Part shown: positions 10,406 through 20,415 of the stretch, in pieces
Numbering within the stretch: the first letter of the stretch is position 1
Layout: each line of letters starts with the position of its first letter
Source: Actinomycetales bacterium
Lineage (GTDB): Bacteria; Actinomycetota; Actinomycetes; S36-B12
Reading direction: 5' to 3'
Assembly (NCBI GenBank): GCA_018970765.1
Contig: JAGWVT010000017.1
Span: 1-43,036 of the forward strand
Length of the DNA stretch: 43,036 nucleotides
Notes under the pieces: model-generated
Seen by the model: only the letters and a program-made list of their open reading frames with translations
What the model was told of the DNA's origin: nothing
The model's database searches: none
Program-made: the position numbers and the translations under genes

Positions 10406-12265
10406 GTGCGTAAGGGTGATGTGGCGCGTTGGGGTCGGTATTTTGAGGCGCGGGATGGGGGGTTGGGGGTTGAGGCGGCTGCGCGTCGGGCTCGTTTGAG
10501 TGTGTCTTCTGCGTACAGGTTTGAGCGTGGGGATCAGGGTTCGGGTGGGTTGGTTGCTGCGTCGTTGTTGGGGGTTTCGAGTGTTGGGGGGTGTGTGGTT
10601 GCTGCGCCGTTGGGGGTGGATGCGGTGCGTGCGTTGGATGATTTTGAGTTTTTTCGGTTGCGTTATTTTGGGCGTCGGTCTTCTCCGTGGCAGGTGAGGG
10701 CTGCGTATGAGGTGTTGGGGTTGTTGGAGTCGCCTGATCGTGAGTTTGTGGTGATGAATGAGCCTCCTGGGTCTGGGAAGTCGACGTTGTTTACGCATGA
10801 CATTCCGGTGTGGCTGGTGGTGCGTAATCGTCGGGTTCGGATCATGGTGGGGTCGCGTACTGAGCGGCAGGCGCGGATGTATGTGGCTCGGATGAAGCGT
10901 TCGTTGGAGCGGGAGGTTCCGTTGCGGGCGGATGCGGATTCGCTGGCGCGGGGTTTGAGTTTCGATGCGGAGGCGTGCTTGCAGGACGACTTCGGGGCGT
11001 TCAAGCCGGAGGGCCGGTCTGACTTGTGGCGTGGCGAGGCGCTGGTGGTTCGCCAGTTGGATGGGGTGGCGGTTGACGACAAGGAGGCGACGGTTTCTGC
11101 GTATGGGCAGGATTCGGGTTTCCTTGGCGGCAGGTTCGACTTGGTGGTGTGGGATGACTTGGTCGACCGGAAGAACGTGAAGACGGAGGATGCGCGGGAT
11201 TCGATCCGGGAGTGGTGGGATTCGGAGGCTGAGTCGCGGCTGGAGCCGGGTGGGCTGCTGATCTTGCAGGGGCAGCGGATCGCGGTGAATGACTTGTACC
11301 GCTACTGCCTGGACAAGCGGACGCTGGACGAGTCGCCGAAGTATCGGCATGTGGTGTTCAAGGCGCATGACGAGGAACGCTGCTCTGGGGAGCATGAGGT
11401 GGCTGCGAGGCCGTGGCCTGAGGGCTGCCTGCTTGACCCGTACAGGATTCCGTGGAAGTTGCTGGAGACGATTCATCACACGTCGCCTCGGACGTATGCG
11501 GTGATGTACCAGCAGGAGGACGGCGACACGGTCGGCGGGCTGGTCGACCCGGCGTGGATCATGGGCGGCGTGGATGCGGATGGCTATCCCGCTCCTGGCT
11601 GCATTGACCGGGATCGGGTGATTGGGGAGGTTCCCGCGTTCCTGACGGATGGCAGGGGCTGGTCTTTCGTGTCGGTGGACCCGTCGCCTACCGAGTTCTG
11701 GGGCATCATCTGGTGGGTGTACGACCCGGACTCGGGTACCCGCTATGCCATCGACGTCGTGAAGCGCAGGCTGAACCCGGAGCAGTTCCTGTCGCTGGAC
11801 TTGACGACGTTCGACTTCGAGGGGCTGATGGTGGACTTGACGCGGGACGCGCAGGAGCAGAGTGCCCCCATCACGCATGTCATCTTCGAGGTGAACGCGG
11901 CGCAGCGCTGGTTCCTGTCGCAGCGGCATGTGCAGCAGTGGATGGAGGCGACGGGCCAGACGTTCGTCCCGCACACGACGCACGTCAACAAGGCCGACCC
12001 GAAGTTTGGCCTGGAGTCCATTGGCGACCTGTTCCGGCAGGGCTTCATCCGCCTGCCTTGGGGTTCGCCTGCGTCACGGCTGAAGGTCAACCCGCTGATC
12101 GAGGAGGCAACCAGGTACCCGGACCATGACACGACTGACCTGGTCATGTCGACGTGGTTCGGGAAACTGGCGGTGGAGAATCACTACACTCCCCGCAGGA
12201 GCGGCATGTACCAGATGCACAGGCCGATGTGGATGGCTGGGTCTGGCAGGAGAGGAATCGCATGA
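10406..12265 (+). CDS. terL: Terminase large subunit with N-terminal HTH
   Basis: 619 residues from GTG 10406 (site GGGGTGG just upstream; the frame also opens at TTG 10370). Residues 18-42 (GGLGVEAAARRARLSVSSAY and on) form an HTH like those of small terminases, so this may be a fusion of DNA-recognition and motor parts. The ATPase domain has Walker A NEPPGSGKST (118-127) and Walker B FDLVVWDD (244-251). The RNase H-like nuclease domain has its first acidic motif in FVSVDPSPTEFWG (421-433). It cuts and pumps DNA into the prohead through the portal. The first ~500 bases use G/T-ending codons, unlike the C-ending codons further on, a sign of different ancestry for the N-terminal part. The stop overlaps the portal start. 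Confidence 0.92.
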   Translation: MRKGDVARWGRYFEARDGGLGVEAAARRARLSVSSAYRFERGDQGSGGLVAASLLGVSSVGGCVVAAPLGVDAVRALDDFEFFRLRYFGRRSSPWQVRAAYEVLGLLESPDREFVVMNEPPGSGKSTLFTHDIPVWLVVRNRRVRIMVGSRTERQARMYVARMKRSLEREVPLRADADSLARGLSFDAEACLQDDFGAFKPEGRSDLWRGEALVVRQLDGVAVDDKEATVSAYGQDSGFLGGRFDLVVWDDLVDRKNVKTEDARDSIREWWDSEAESRLEPGGLLILQGQRIAVNDLYRYCLDKRTLDESPKYRHVVFKAHDEERCSGEHEVAARPWPEGCLLDPYRIPWKLLETIHHTSPRTYAVMYQQEDGDTVGGLVDPAWIMGGVDADGYPAPGCIDRDRVIGEVPAFLTDGRGWSFVSVDPSPTEFWGIIWWVYDPDSGTRYAIDVVKRRLNPEQFLSLDLTTFDFEGLMVDLTRDAQEQSAPITHVIFEVNAAQRWFLSQRHVQQWMEATGQTFVPHTTHVNKADPKFGLESIGDLFRQGFIRLPWGSPASRLKVNPLIEEATRYPDHDTTDLVMSTWFGKLAVENHYTPRRSGMYQMHRPMWMAGSGRRGIA

Positions 12266-14058
12266 AGCCGGTCGAGCAGGTCATCGCGCTGTACAAGCAG
12301 CGGGTGAACTTCTACGGGCCGCTGCACTCCAAGATGCGAATGGTGCAGCAGGCGTACAACGGGCAGATGGCGATCCCGCTGCCCGACATGGAGGAGAACG
12401 CCATGCCGTCCGTCCCGAACCTGCTCGCTTCCGGGGTGGACCAGATGAGCGGCAGGATCACCAGCGTCATCCCAGCAGTGTCGTTCTCCAGCGTGAAGCC
12501 AGGCGTCCGCCGCTACGACCGGATCGCCCAGTCGGCGGGACGCGCTGTCACTGGATGGTGGCAGTTGGACCAGGTGCCGATGAAGATGAAGCAACGCGGC
12601 AGGCACCTCATCGCCTACGGCATGAGCCCCGTGATCGTCCGCTGGGACCAGCGGAAGAACGCCCCCACCTGGCAGGTCCGGCATCCCCTGGAGACGTACC
12701 CGTCGACCGACATCATGCCCGGCAACGTCACCCCGACCGACTGCCTGTTCGCGTACCGCCGCTCCGCTGGATGGCTGAGGTCGATGGGGTACGGCGACAG
12801 CCTCGTCGCGCTGATGGGCCGCACTGACATCCCGCAGGACGCCAGCATCCTCCTGATGGAGTACATCGACGCAGACTCCACCCAGTTGATCGCCGCCGGG
12901 TATCGCACGGCCGAGCCGTGGACCATGCCGATGGAGATGGAGTTGACGGGCAGCACGATGCGCGGAATCCAACTCGAGGCATACCCCAACCTCGCCGACA
13001 GGTGCCCCGTCGTCGTCCCGATGCGCGTCACCCTGGACACGGCAACCGGACAGTTCGACAACATGATCGGCATGTACTACCAGCAGGCCAAGTTGATGGC
13101 CTTGGAGATCATCGCGGTGGAGAAGGGAATCTTCCCCGACACGTACCTGGTCAGCCGCCCAGGCGAGATCGGCAGGTTCCTCGACGGGCCGCATGACGGT
13201 CGAACGGGAATGGTCAACATCGTCGCTGGTGGCGACATCCGCGAGGTCCAGTCGCAGCCCGGATACCTGACCAACCCGACAATCGACCGCCTGGAACGCA
13301 ACCAGCGCGTCACTGCCGGCATCCCAGCCGAGTTCGGCGGCGAGTCGTCGACCAACATCAGAACCGGCAGGCGTGGCGACGCGGTCCTGTCGGCAGTGAT
13401 CGACTTCCCGGTGGCAGAGGCGCAGGAAACGTTCGCGTTCTCGCTGCAGATGGAGAACCAGGTGGCAATCGACCTGGCGAAGAAATGGGACGGCGACGTC
13501 CAGCGCACCATCTACGTCGGCACCGGCAACGCCATGCAGCCAGTCACCTACGTCCCAAACGAGACGTTCATCACCGCGCAGCACGTCGTGTCGTACCCCG
13601 CTGCAGGCAGCGACGTCAACAGCCTCATCGTCGGCATCGGGCAGCGCGTCGGCCTTGGCATCATGAGCAAGCAGACCGCCGCCACGCTCGACCCGTACAT
13701 CGACAACCCGGAAGTCGAGCATGACCGCATCATCGCCGAAGGACTCGAGCAGGCCCTGGTCGCCTCCATCCAGCAGCAGGCAGCGTCCGGCCAGATCCCG
13801 CCACTCGTCCTCAGCAAGGTGATGAAACTGGTCAAGGACGACCGGATGGAAATCGCCGACGCGCTCACGAAGGTGACGGAGGAAGCAGCGAAGCAAACCC
13901 AGGGTCCGCCAGTGGAGCAGGCAGCGGCGCAGGGGGCGATGCAAGGACTGGCGGGCGCCCCGCCTGAGGCAATCCCTGGACCGTCGCAGTCGCAGACGAA
14001 CCTCCTAAGCCTGCTCAGCACCCTGAGAAGGCCGCAGACCGCGATGGGCGGTGCGTGA
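12262..14058 (+). CDS. Portal protein
   Basis: 598 residues from ATG 12262, which overlaps the terminase stop (ATGA) and follows AGGAGAGGAA. Composition and position fit a portal: N-terminal helix (VEQVIALYKQRVNFYG), a long alpha/beta body with MYYQQAKLMALEIIAVEKGI, a conserved-looking AGIPAEFGGESSTNIRTGRRGD segment (the SPP1/T7-type portals have a similar stem-region motif), and a helical Gln/Ala-rich C-terminus. It forms the dodecameric ring through which DNA enters and leaves. Assignment rests on position and overall pattern rather than on a single signature. Confidence 0.82.
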   Translation: MKPVEQVIALYKQRVNFYGPLHSKMRMVQQAYNGQMAIPLPDMEENAMPSVPNLLASGVDQMSGRITSVIPAVSFSSVKPGVRRYDRIAQSAGRAVTGWWQLDQVPMKMKQRGRHLIAYGMSPVIVRWDQRKNAPTWQVRHPLETYPSTDIMPGNVTPTDCLFAYRRSAGWLRSMGYGDSLVALMGRTDIPQDASILLMEYIDADSTQLIAAGYRTAEPWTMPMEMELTGSTMRGIQLEAYPNLADRCPVVVPMRVTLDTATGQFDNMIGMYYQQAKLMALEIIAVEKGIFPDTYLVSRPGEIGRFLDGPHDGRTGMVNIVAGGDIREVQSQPGYLTNPTIDRLERNQRVTAGIPAEFGGESSTNIRTGRRGDAVLSAVIDFPVAEAQETFAFSLQMENQVAIDLAKKWDGDVQRTIYVGTGNAMQPVTYVPNETFITAQHVVSYPAAGSDVNSLIVGIGQRVGLGIMSKQTAATLDPYIDNPEVEHDRIIAEGLEQALVASIQQQAASGQIPPLVLSKVMKLVKDDRMEIADALTKVTEEAAKQTQGPPVEQAAAQGAMQGLAGAPPEAIPGPSQSQTNLLSLLSTLRRPQTAMGGA

Positions 14059-14059
14059 C

Positions 14060-14425
14060 ATGGCACGCGGCGGGCCACGGAAGGGAACGCCAGGAAAGGC
14101 GTATTCCAACAGGACCGACATGGGCATGGACTACGACATGGGCAGCCCGGCGACGCCAGCAGCAGGAGGCGTGAAAGCGCCAGCACGGCAACTCCCCGTG
14201 TACCCGGAGGACACGCCGATGCTGCTGGACCCGACGCAGCGGCCAGACGAGCCGATCAGCGCCGGGCTTCCATCCGGTCCTGGACCGGGACCGGAAGTCC
14301 TGGATCCCCGCATCGACGAGACCAGGGCACTCCGCAAGTTCCTGCCTTTGATTGAGCCGTTCCTCAACCGCATGGACACCCCAGAGTCCGTCGTCGCCCT
14401 GGTCAAGTACATCAAGGGAGCGTGA
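14060..14425 (+). CDS. Small head-associated protein
   Basis: 121 residues from ATG 14060, one base after the portal stop. Basic Gly-rich opening (MARGGPRKGTPGKAYSNRTD), a Pro-rich middle, and a C-terminal helix (FLPLIEPFLNRMDTPESVVA). Proteins with this opening occur next to portal genes in actinophages; precise role unknown, possibly a head or connector accessory. Confidence 0.7.
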   Translation: MARGGPRKGTPGKAYSNRTDMGMDYDMGSPATPAAGGVKAPARQLPVYPEDTPMLLDPTQRPDEPISAGLPSGPGPGPEVLDPRIDETRALRKFLPLIEPFLNRMDTPESVVALVKYIKGA

Positions 14426-14596
14426 ATGTCTTTCATCGACAACCTGGATGCGTTCACGGAGGCGCTGGGCGTGGAGAATGCCCCCACCATCGTGTACATG
14501 GCGCTGGTGCCGTGGCCTTCTCCTGACGTCCGCAACGACTTCATCTACGCCCTGACCAACCGTGACATGAGGTTCGCGGATGCAGCCGAGGAATAG
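14426..14596 (+). CDS. 56-residue hypothetical protein
   Basis: Begins MSFIDNLDAFTEALGVENAP directly after the previous stop. Small helical protein; unrecognised. Its last 17 bases overlap the first ATG of the giant downstream gene. Confidence 0.65.
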   Translation: MSFIDNLDAFTEALGVENAPTIVYMALVPWPSPDVRNDFIYALTNRDMRFADAAEE

Positions 14597-17500
14597 CCAG
14601 GAGGAGTACCGCAGGGTGTGGAGCCTCGCGGACTACGGTGCGCTGGATGCACTCGCCGCGATGCGGGGGGGAACGGCAACTGCAGGAACCACCCCTCCAG
14701 GCGGCAGGACGCTGTTCCCGGAAGGAATGCCGACTGGCATCAGCACGATGATGCAGCAAGGCCAGATCAAGCCGACCCCAGCAGTCAAGAGCGCAGCCCA
14801 GGACATCCTGCGCGATCCCCAGGCATTCGTCGACCAGCGGGTCGACCCGAAGGTGAAGGCCCAGGAGGAATCGCTCCTCGACAAGGGCAAGTCGCTGCTT
14901 GGGCAGGTCTTCGACGTGTCGGACACCTGGAAGGACGGCAAGTACCAGGGTGCGGAGAACCCAGTCGAATCGGTGTGGGACTCGTTCCTCGCCGGAGTGG
15001 GCTGGTTCTACGACCGCATCAGCCAAGTGACCGTCGCTGGCATCTCCGGCCTCCCTGGTGGCGTCAGGACGCTTTCCTGGGACGAGGCGAACGACGTGTC
15101 CGTGGGCCAGGTGACACTGGCGAATGCGGCGATATCGCTGGAGCAAGCCAAGCAGGGCAACCCGATGGGAATCATCGGGGGACTGACTGGTGGGGTACTC
15201 GGCAATGTCGGTGCGCTGGTATCGCCGGATTTGACGGCGAAACTGTCGTCCAAGGACTTCGACATCGCCGACGCGCAAGACCGCAAGGTATTCGAGGAAG
15301 ACCCGATAGCGAAGTGGACCAGCGGCATCACCGACGCCGTGTTCACGGTAGCGGCGGACCCGCTGATCGTCGGCGGCAAGGCGTTGAAGTTCACCCGGCT
15401 GAAGTTCGTCGACCGTCCACTCACTCCCAAGAACGTCGAGAAGATGGTCGCGGAACTGGACGACGCCGTGGAACTCGCGAAGACCGGGGACGTCGACCGG
15501 ATGGCCCCAATCGCCAGGATCGCCTACGACGCGGTGACGCCCAAGGCCGATGGGACCAGGCCGTCGGTGCGCAAGATCATCCAGCGGGACGAGATCGCGT
15601 ACAGCCAGAACGCGGAAGGCATCGCAGACGCGCTTGGCACGCTACGAGACGGCGACTTCGCTTCGGCTGTCCTGGTGATGAAGGCTGGCCTTGGGGACGT
15701 CGTCGCGCTGCGAGCCCTGTCCGACGCGAGCGTCAGGGCAGCGGACACGCTGATAAACGCGGAACGCGCCCGCCTGGAAGCGAGGATCGCGCACGACCCG
15801 ACCCAGTACGCGGTAGCGAAGTCGAGCATGGAAAGGACCGTCGAGGCACGCCGCAAGATATGGGAGCAGCGCAGCAGGCAGCGGGACAATGGCGAAGCGG
15901 TCGCGTTGAAGGACGTGCTGGATGCCGAGTTCGAGTACTACGACGCAGTGGACAGCCTCCTCGCCATCGAGAACGGCAGGATCAGGGCGGCGATAGACAA
16001 GCCGACGCAGGCTGAGATGTCGTGGTTCGCCGCGCAGGTCAACGAAGCCAAGGCGAACTACAAGTGGTTCGAGAAGGTAGCCGATCAGGCGAACTTCGGG
16101 GCGTTCGCGGGTGCTGATCGCGGATTCGCCACGAACACGCCAATCGGCAGGTTCGTCTCCAAGCGGCGTGCCAAGCGGGCGGAAGCCGCTTACGAGCGAA
16201 AGAGCGTATCGGGACAGAAACTGTTCTCCCAGGACTACTTCGGGAACAATCCGTTCACCAGGGTCATCCGCTTCTGGCATGTCCTGAACGACGCAACGCC
16301 TTCGTACTACGTGAACATCGCCGCGAACACGGACCAGGGCCGCGAAGTCGAAGCGTTCCTCGACAGCCTGAAGTACCTGTCCGGCGCACCGCTGCGCGTC
16401 ACGGACGCCAATGGAATCCAGCGCGAGATCGGTGGCGTGGCACGCAAGGACGAGTTGTTCCAGGTGTACACGTCCGCTCGCGCCCGTGGGGAGAAGGTCA
16501 AGGACAGCATGGCCGCGATCCAGAGCGCCATTCGCGATGACTTGACCAAGTTCTACGGCATCGACCCGCAGGTCATGGAAGCGATCCACCGTCGAGGCAT
16601 CAGCGAGTACGACCGGCTCCGCACCGAGATCACTACCCGCAAGGATGGCTACTTCCTGTCGGACGAGGCGTCGAACCCTGGCGTGAAGGGCCTGAACGTC
16701 GCCCCGTTCCTGGAGACGCAACTAGCCAATGGGGAGTACTTCCTGCCGTGGGACACGGTGGAGCGCATCGCGATCAACGTGAAGAACGGCAAGATCACCG
16801 ACCCTTCCGCGAAGGTGCTGTTCACGCCCGGCCAGGAGTTGAACAGGCGCTTGCTGGCGGCGAATGACGTGTTCCAGGACTTCTGGCGTCCACTGGTCCT
16901 GTTCCGGCTTGGCTACCCGCAGCGGAACGTCGCCGAGGGACTGTTCAGGTCCATCGCGTTCAGCGGAAGCCTGCAGCCGCTGCTGTGGGCCGGAAAGGCA
17001 GGGCTCCAGTCGGCGCAGAACTTCCGCAGGGTGCAGCGGGCCGCGAAGAAGGCAGCCAGGGCACGTGCCCAGGTCGAGGTTCCGGACGCTGCCAGGGACA
17101 GGTTCGACGGGCTCGTGGCGCGACAGAAGGAACTGCACGTCCAGGAAGGCGTACTGGCCGGGGCGAGGGCCAGGATGGAGCAGCAGGCGCTGGAGAGGCA
17201 GGAAGCGCTGATCCCGCCATCCGAGGACATCGCCCCGAGGATCGACTTGTTCGGCGATGGCAAGTCGTTCACGAATGCCGACAAGACGATGATGATCCGC
17301 GCCGAGGACTTGGCAACTGGCCAGGAACCGCCGCAGAGGCAGTACGTGTTCCTGCAGCAGGATCCGGCCAGTCCTGACGTGTACATCAAGGCACCAGGCG
17401 CGTTCCAGTCGCTGGACGAGGCGCAGAATGCAGTGTTCCGGGCCGCGACGGACGCATTCGAGGGCACGAGGATCCCGGCAGGCCCGCAGTTCCGGCTGAT

Positions 17501-20414
17501 AGCGGACAGGGGGGAGAAGGCCAGGGCCTTGCAGGTCGACGAGTTCGTCGACACCGACGGGGTGATCTACTCGACGGTCGACGAGATCAGCGAGGCCCAG
17601 GCCCGCATATCGCAGGAACTCGGCGGCATGAACGTGGAGATCCAGGCGTATGGCGGTCGCCCGATCCCTGAGGCGATGAAGAACACTGCGTTCCAGAAAT
17701 GGCGGACGGCGCAGGTCGAGGCGTTGCGTGCCCAGGTCGACGACGATCTTGCCTACGAGCAGTTCGTGCGGGACTGGATAGACGACGCGGGACTAGACGA
17801 GGCGGGATACCTGTCGGCTGACGCGAACCTCGTCCTGCTCCGGCAGATGCGGGAGCAGCGGCAGACGAGGCTGTCCTACCTGGAGTCGGACGACTACTAC
17901 GCCTTGGAGGCGTATGCCAACCAGGCGCAGGCCAGGCGGGTAGCGAACAACGGCACGAAGACATCGCCGATCAACGGGGTCGTCCTGCAGGGAGCGTTCG
18001 GCGACCCCCGCTATCGCGACCTGCACTGGCTGAACATGTCGAGCGACAACACGATCCGGGCGACGCTGGCATCGCGCATGGCGTTGAACGAGTCGCTGAT
18101 CTACCGCATGAAGATCCAGGACTACGTGGACGTCCATCCCGGCATGGGAAACCAGTACTGGGACGGCATGGCGGCGATGCTGCGGCAGTACTCCCAGTCG
18201 GCGCTGGGCAGGCAGATCCTGCGGCGCGGCAGCGATGCGGACGTAGCAGCGTGGCTGATCGGGTCGAGGGAAGGACAGGCGATCCGGGACAACCTGGATG
18301 CGGCGTGGGTGAACAGCGGCAACGGCAACGGGTTGCCGCGCATCGGGAATGACTTGCTCATGGCGGAGGGCTTCGTCGCGCAAGTACGCGCTGGCCTCGA
18401 GCAGATCACTGCCGGCAACAAGGACGTGTGGGCGATCATGCTGGACCATCCGCCGACGGCGATGGAACTGCGCGAGTTGATGAAGGACATGCCCAACCTG
18501 TCTCCCGTCGTCGGGTCGAAGACGGAACTCGAGGGCTACGAGAAGTTGATGTCGTTCTGGCGGAAGTTGACGCAGAAGGCGTTCCAGAAGATCGGAACCC
18601 AGGTCGAGGATGCGTTCGTCCGTGGGCCGTTCTATGCGCAGCGATTCGAGCAGACTCGCAACGAGATGCTTGCCGTCATCCGCGCCCAGTACCGCGACCA
18701 GGAGAGGATCCCAGTCGAGTTGCTGCTGACGGTGGAGCGGAATGCGCATCGGCGTGCGTTGAAGGACACGAAGGACTTCCTGTACACCATTGACCGGCGC
18801 ACAAAACTGGGGAAGTACGGCGAGATCGCCTTCCCGTTCATCAGCGCTACGCAGAACTCGCTGACGTCCGTGGGCAGGCTGATACGACGCGACCCTTCGC
18901 TTCCGGGCATCATGCTGCAACTGTGGCAGGCACCGAGCAGGGTCGGATGGGAGGACGACGAAGGGAACATCATCGTTCCATTGCCGTCCGCGCTGCTGCC
19001 TGATGGAGTGGAGGACTTCTTCGGGTTGCGCGGCATGAAGAACATGACGATCAGCAAGTCCAGCCTGAACGTCATCTTCCCGGAGTCCGGCTTTGCATTC
19101 GTCCCCCGTCCCACGCCGCTAGTGCAGGCAGGGGCGAGCGAGTTGATGAAGAACGGGCTGTTCGGCCAGTTCGGAGTGGAGGCTCCTCCGGTGTTCGTGA
19201 ATATCCTCGGCCCTACTGAGGCGGACAAGGTATGGAAGTACTTCAAGGACTACCTGTACGGCGAGGAGGGCGGTATCTCCGCTGAGCCTGGTTCGTATGA
19301 CAAGTTGCTGCCTCCGGTGGTGAACCGGATGGTGCAGTACCTGCAGAAGGACGGGTCGCAGCAGTACGCATACCAGTATGCGATCCAGGCGAGGACGCAG
19401 GACTTGCTGTGGCGGGCACAGGAACGGGACGAATACCCGACTGCGCAGGAGATCATGGACCGGACAAACGGGCAGTTCCTGCTGCGGATGCTGGGCAACA
19501 TGCTGGCGTTCACGCCTCCGAACTACGAGTCGGCGATCCAGCCGCTGATCGACATGCAGCGCATGTACGACGAGGTTTACGGCATCGAGGGTCCGATGAA
19601 GTTCAGCGAGAACTTCGGCAACGAGATGCTGATCCTGGCGAAGACGGAGACGACGACGAATCCTGCTGGCGCGACGGCGACGCCAGTCACGGTTCGCAAC
19701 ATCAAGAAGTACGACTCGTTGATCCGCAGGATCGTCCCGAGCATCGGGCAGGACTACGACGTGCTTGGGATGCTGCTGAACGAGAACCCGCAGGACAGTT
19801 TCTACGACCCGAGTGCGTATCGGTGGATGATGTCGTCGACCATTCCTGGGACGAACCAGTTGTGGCGCGACACGAACTCCGGGGCCGAGTCGATGGCGGA
19901 GTCTCAGCGGCAGGCCGGGTGGGTCGAGTACATCAAGTTCAAGAACCAGTTGGATGCGATCCTGCAGCAGCGGGGACTGGAGTCGTATCGAGTTGCCGGT
20001 GCCGCTGACTTGAATGCCATGCGGAAGGAGTTCATCGGCCAGATGCGGGAGAACCCGATGTACGAGGGGTGGCGGGTGGACTGGGATTCGCAGGGGTCAA
20101 GCAAGACCCAGTCTGCCATCCAGACGATGCGGGCAGCGTTGTCGGACGATGCGTTCCTGAAGGCCAATGGCGGCAACAAGACATGGATCCAGGCTGCCCG
20201 CTACCTGGAGAAGCGGGACTTGCTGGTGCGCCTGGTCAAGGAATCCGGGGTGACGCTGGAGAATGACGCCAATCAGCAGTTGAAGGACGAGTGGGAGATG
20301 TTCAGGCAGCAGTTGATGAACGAGGATCTAGGGTGGGCGAACATCGCCAATAGGTACTTGGGGAACGACGACAACCCAATTGAGCCGGGTGCCTCGTTCC
20401 AGATTGGAGGTTGA
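14580..20414 (+). CDS. Giant virion-type protein (1944 residues)
   Basis: The largest gene, about 14% of the genome. The frame opens at ATG 14580, but a strong site GGAGGAG nine bases before GTG 14616 makes that codon the more likely start (1932 residues). It is mainly helical, with hydrophobic Gly-rich patches near residues 125-210 (VTVAGISGLPGG, GIIGGLTGGVLGNVGALV), a helix-rich Arg/Ala/Gln section around 820-890, and a late segment IAFPFISATQNSLTSVGRLI. Size, helix content and location between portal and capsid resemble the large internal/ejection or polyvalent proteins of podoviruses, released with DNA and helping it across the envelope. No protease, lysozyme or ADP-ribosyltransferase motif could be identified. 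A tape measure is less likely because no tail-tube or tail-chaperone genes flank it. Confidence 0.75.
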   Translation: MQPRNSQEEYRRVWSLADYGALDALAAMRGGTATAGTTPPGGRTLFPEGMPTGISTMMQQGQIKPTPAVKSAAQDILRDPQAFVDQRVDPKVKAQEESLLDKGKSLLGQVFDVSDTWKDGKYQGAENPVESVWDSFLAGVGWFYDRISQVTVAGISGLPGGVRTLSWDEANDVSVGQVTLANAAISLEQAKQGNPMGIIGGLTGGVLGNVGALVSPDLTAKLSSKDFDIADAQDRKVFEEDPIAKWTSGITDAVFTVAADPLIVGGKALKFTRLKFVDRPLTPKNVEKMVAELDDAVELAKTGDVDRMAPIARIAYDAVTPKADGTRPSVRKIIQRDEIAYSQNAEGIADALGTLRDGDFASAVLVMKAGLGDVVALRALSDASVRAADTLINAERARLEARIAHDPTQYAVAKSSMERTVEARRKIWEQRSRQRDNGEAVALKDVLDAEFEYYDAVDSLLAIENGRIRAAIDKPTQAEMSWFAAQVNEAKANYKWFEKVADQANFGAFAGADRGFATNTPIGRFVSKRRAKRAEAAYERKSVSGQKLFSQDYFGNNPFTRVIRFWHVLNDATPSYYVNIAANTDQGREVEAFLDSLKYLSGAPLRVTDANGIQREIGGVARKDELFQVYTSARARGEKVKDSMAAIQSAIRDDLTKFYGIDPQVMEAIHRRGISEYDRLRTEITTRKDGYFLSDEASNPGVKGLNVAPFLETQLANGEYFLPWDTVERIAINVKNGKITDPSAKVLFTPGQELNRRLLAANDVFQDFWRPLVLFRLGYPQRNVAEGLFRSIAFSGSLQPLLWAGKAGLQSAQNFRRVQRAAKKAARARAQVEVPDAARDRFDGLVARQKELHVQEGVLAGARARMEQQALERQEALIPPSEDIAPRIDLFGDGKSFTNADKTMMIRAEDLATGQEPPQRQYVFLQQDPASPDVYIKAPGAFQSLDEAQNAVFRAATDAFEGTRIPAGPQFRLIADRGEKARALQVDEFVDTDGVIYSTVDEISEAQARISQELGGMNVEIQAYGGRPIPEAMKNTAFQKWRTAQVEALRAQVDDDLAYEQFVRDWIDDAGLDEAGYLSADANLVLLRQMREQRQTRLSYLESDDYYALEAYANQAQARRVANNGTKTSPINGVVLQGAFGDPRYRDLHWLNMSSDNTIRATLASRMALNESLIYRMKIQDYVDVHPGMGNQYWDGMAAMLRQYSQSALGRQILRRGSDADVAAWLIGSREGQAIRDNLDAAWVNSGNGNGLPRIGNDLLMAEGFVAQVRAGLEQITAGNKDVWAIMLDHPPTAMELRELMKDMPNLSPVVGSKTELEGYEKLMSFWRKLTQKAFQKIGTQVEDAFVRGPFYAQRFEQTRNEMLAVIRAQYRDQERIPVELLLTVERNAHRRALKDTKDFLYTIDRRTKLGKYGEIAFPFISATQNSLTSVGRLIRRDPSLPGIMLQLWQAPSRVGWEDDEGNIIVPLPSALLPDGVEDFFGLRGMKNMTISKSSLNVIFPESGFAFVPRPTPLVQAGASELMKNGLFGQFGVEAPPVFVNILGPTEADKVWKYFKDYLYGEEGGISAEPGSYDKLLPPVVNRMVQYLQKDGSQQYAYQYAIQARTQDLLWRAQERDEYPTAQEIMDRTNGQFLLRMLGNMLAFTPPNYESAIQPLIDMQRMYDEVYGIEGPMKFSENFGNEMLILAKTETTTNPAGATATPVTVRNIKKYDSLIRRIVPSIGQDYDVLGMLLNENPQDSFYDPSAYRWMMSSTIPGTNQLWRDTNSGAESMAESQRQAGWVEYIKFKNQLDAILQQRGLESYRVAGAADLNAMRKEFIGQMRENPMYEGWRVDWDSQGSSKTQSAIQTMRAALSDDAFLKANGGNKTWIQAARYLEKRDLLVRLVKESGVTLENDANQQLKDEWEMFRQQLMNEDLGWANIANRYLGNDDNPIEPGASFQIGG

Positions 20415-20415
20415 G

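Noticed and set aside
9839-11983. 714-codon open frame on the minus strand
   Set aside because: Antisense of the terminase; Arg/Pro/His-rich low-complexity product and it covers the divergent control region.
12184-13944. 586-codon open frame opposite the portal
   Set aside because: Shadow of a GC-rich gene; His/Asp/Arg-rich composition with no domain.
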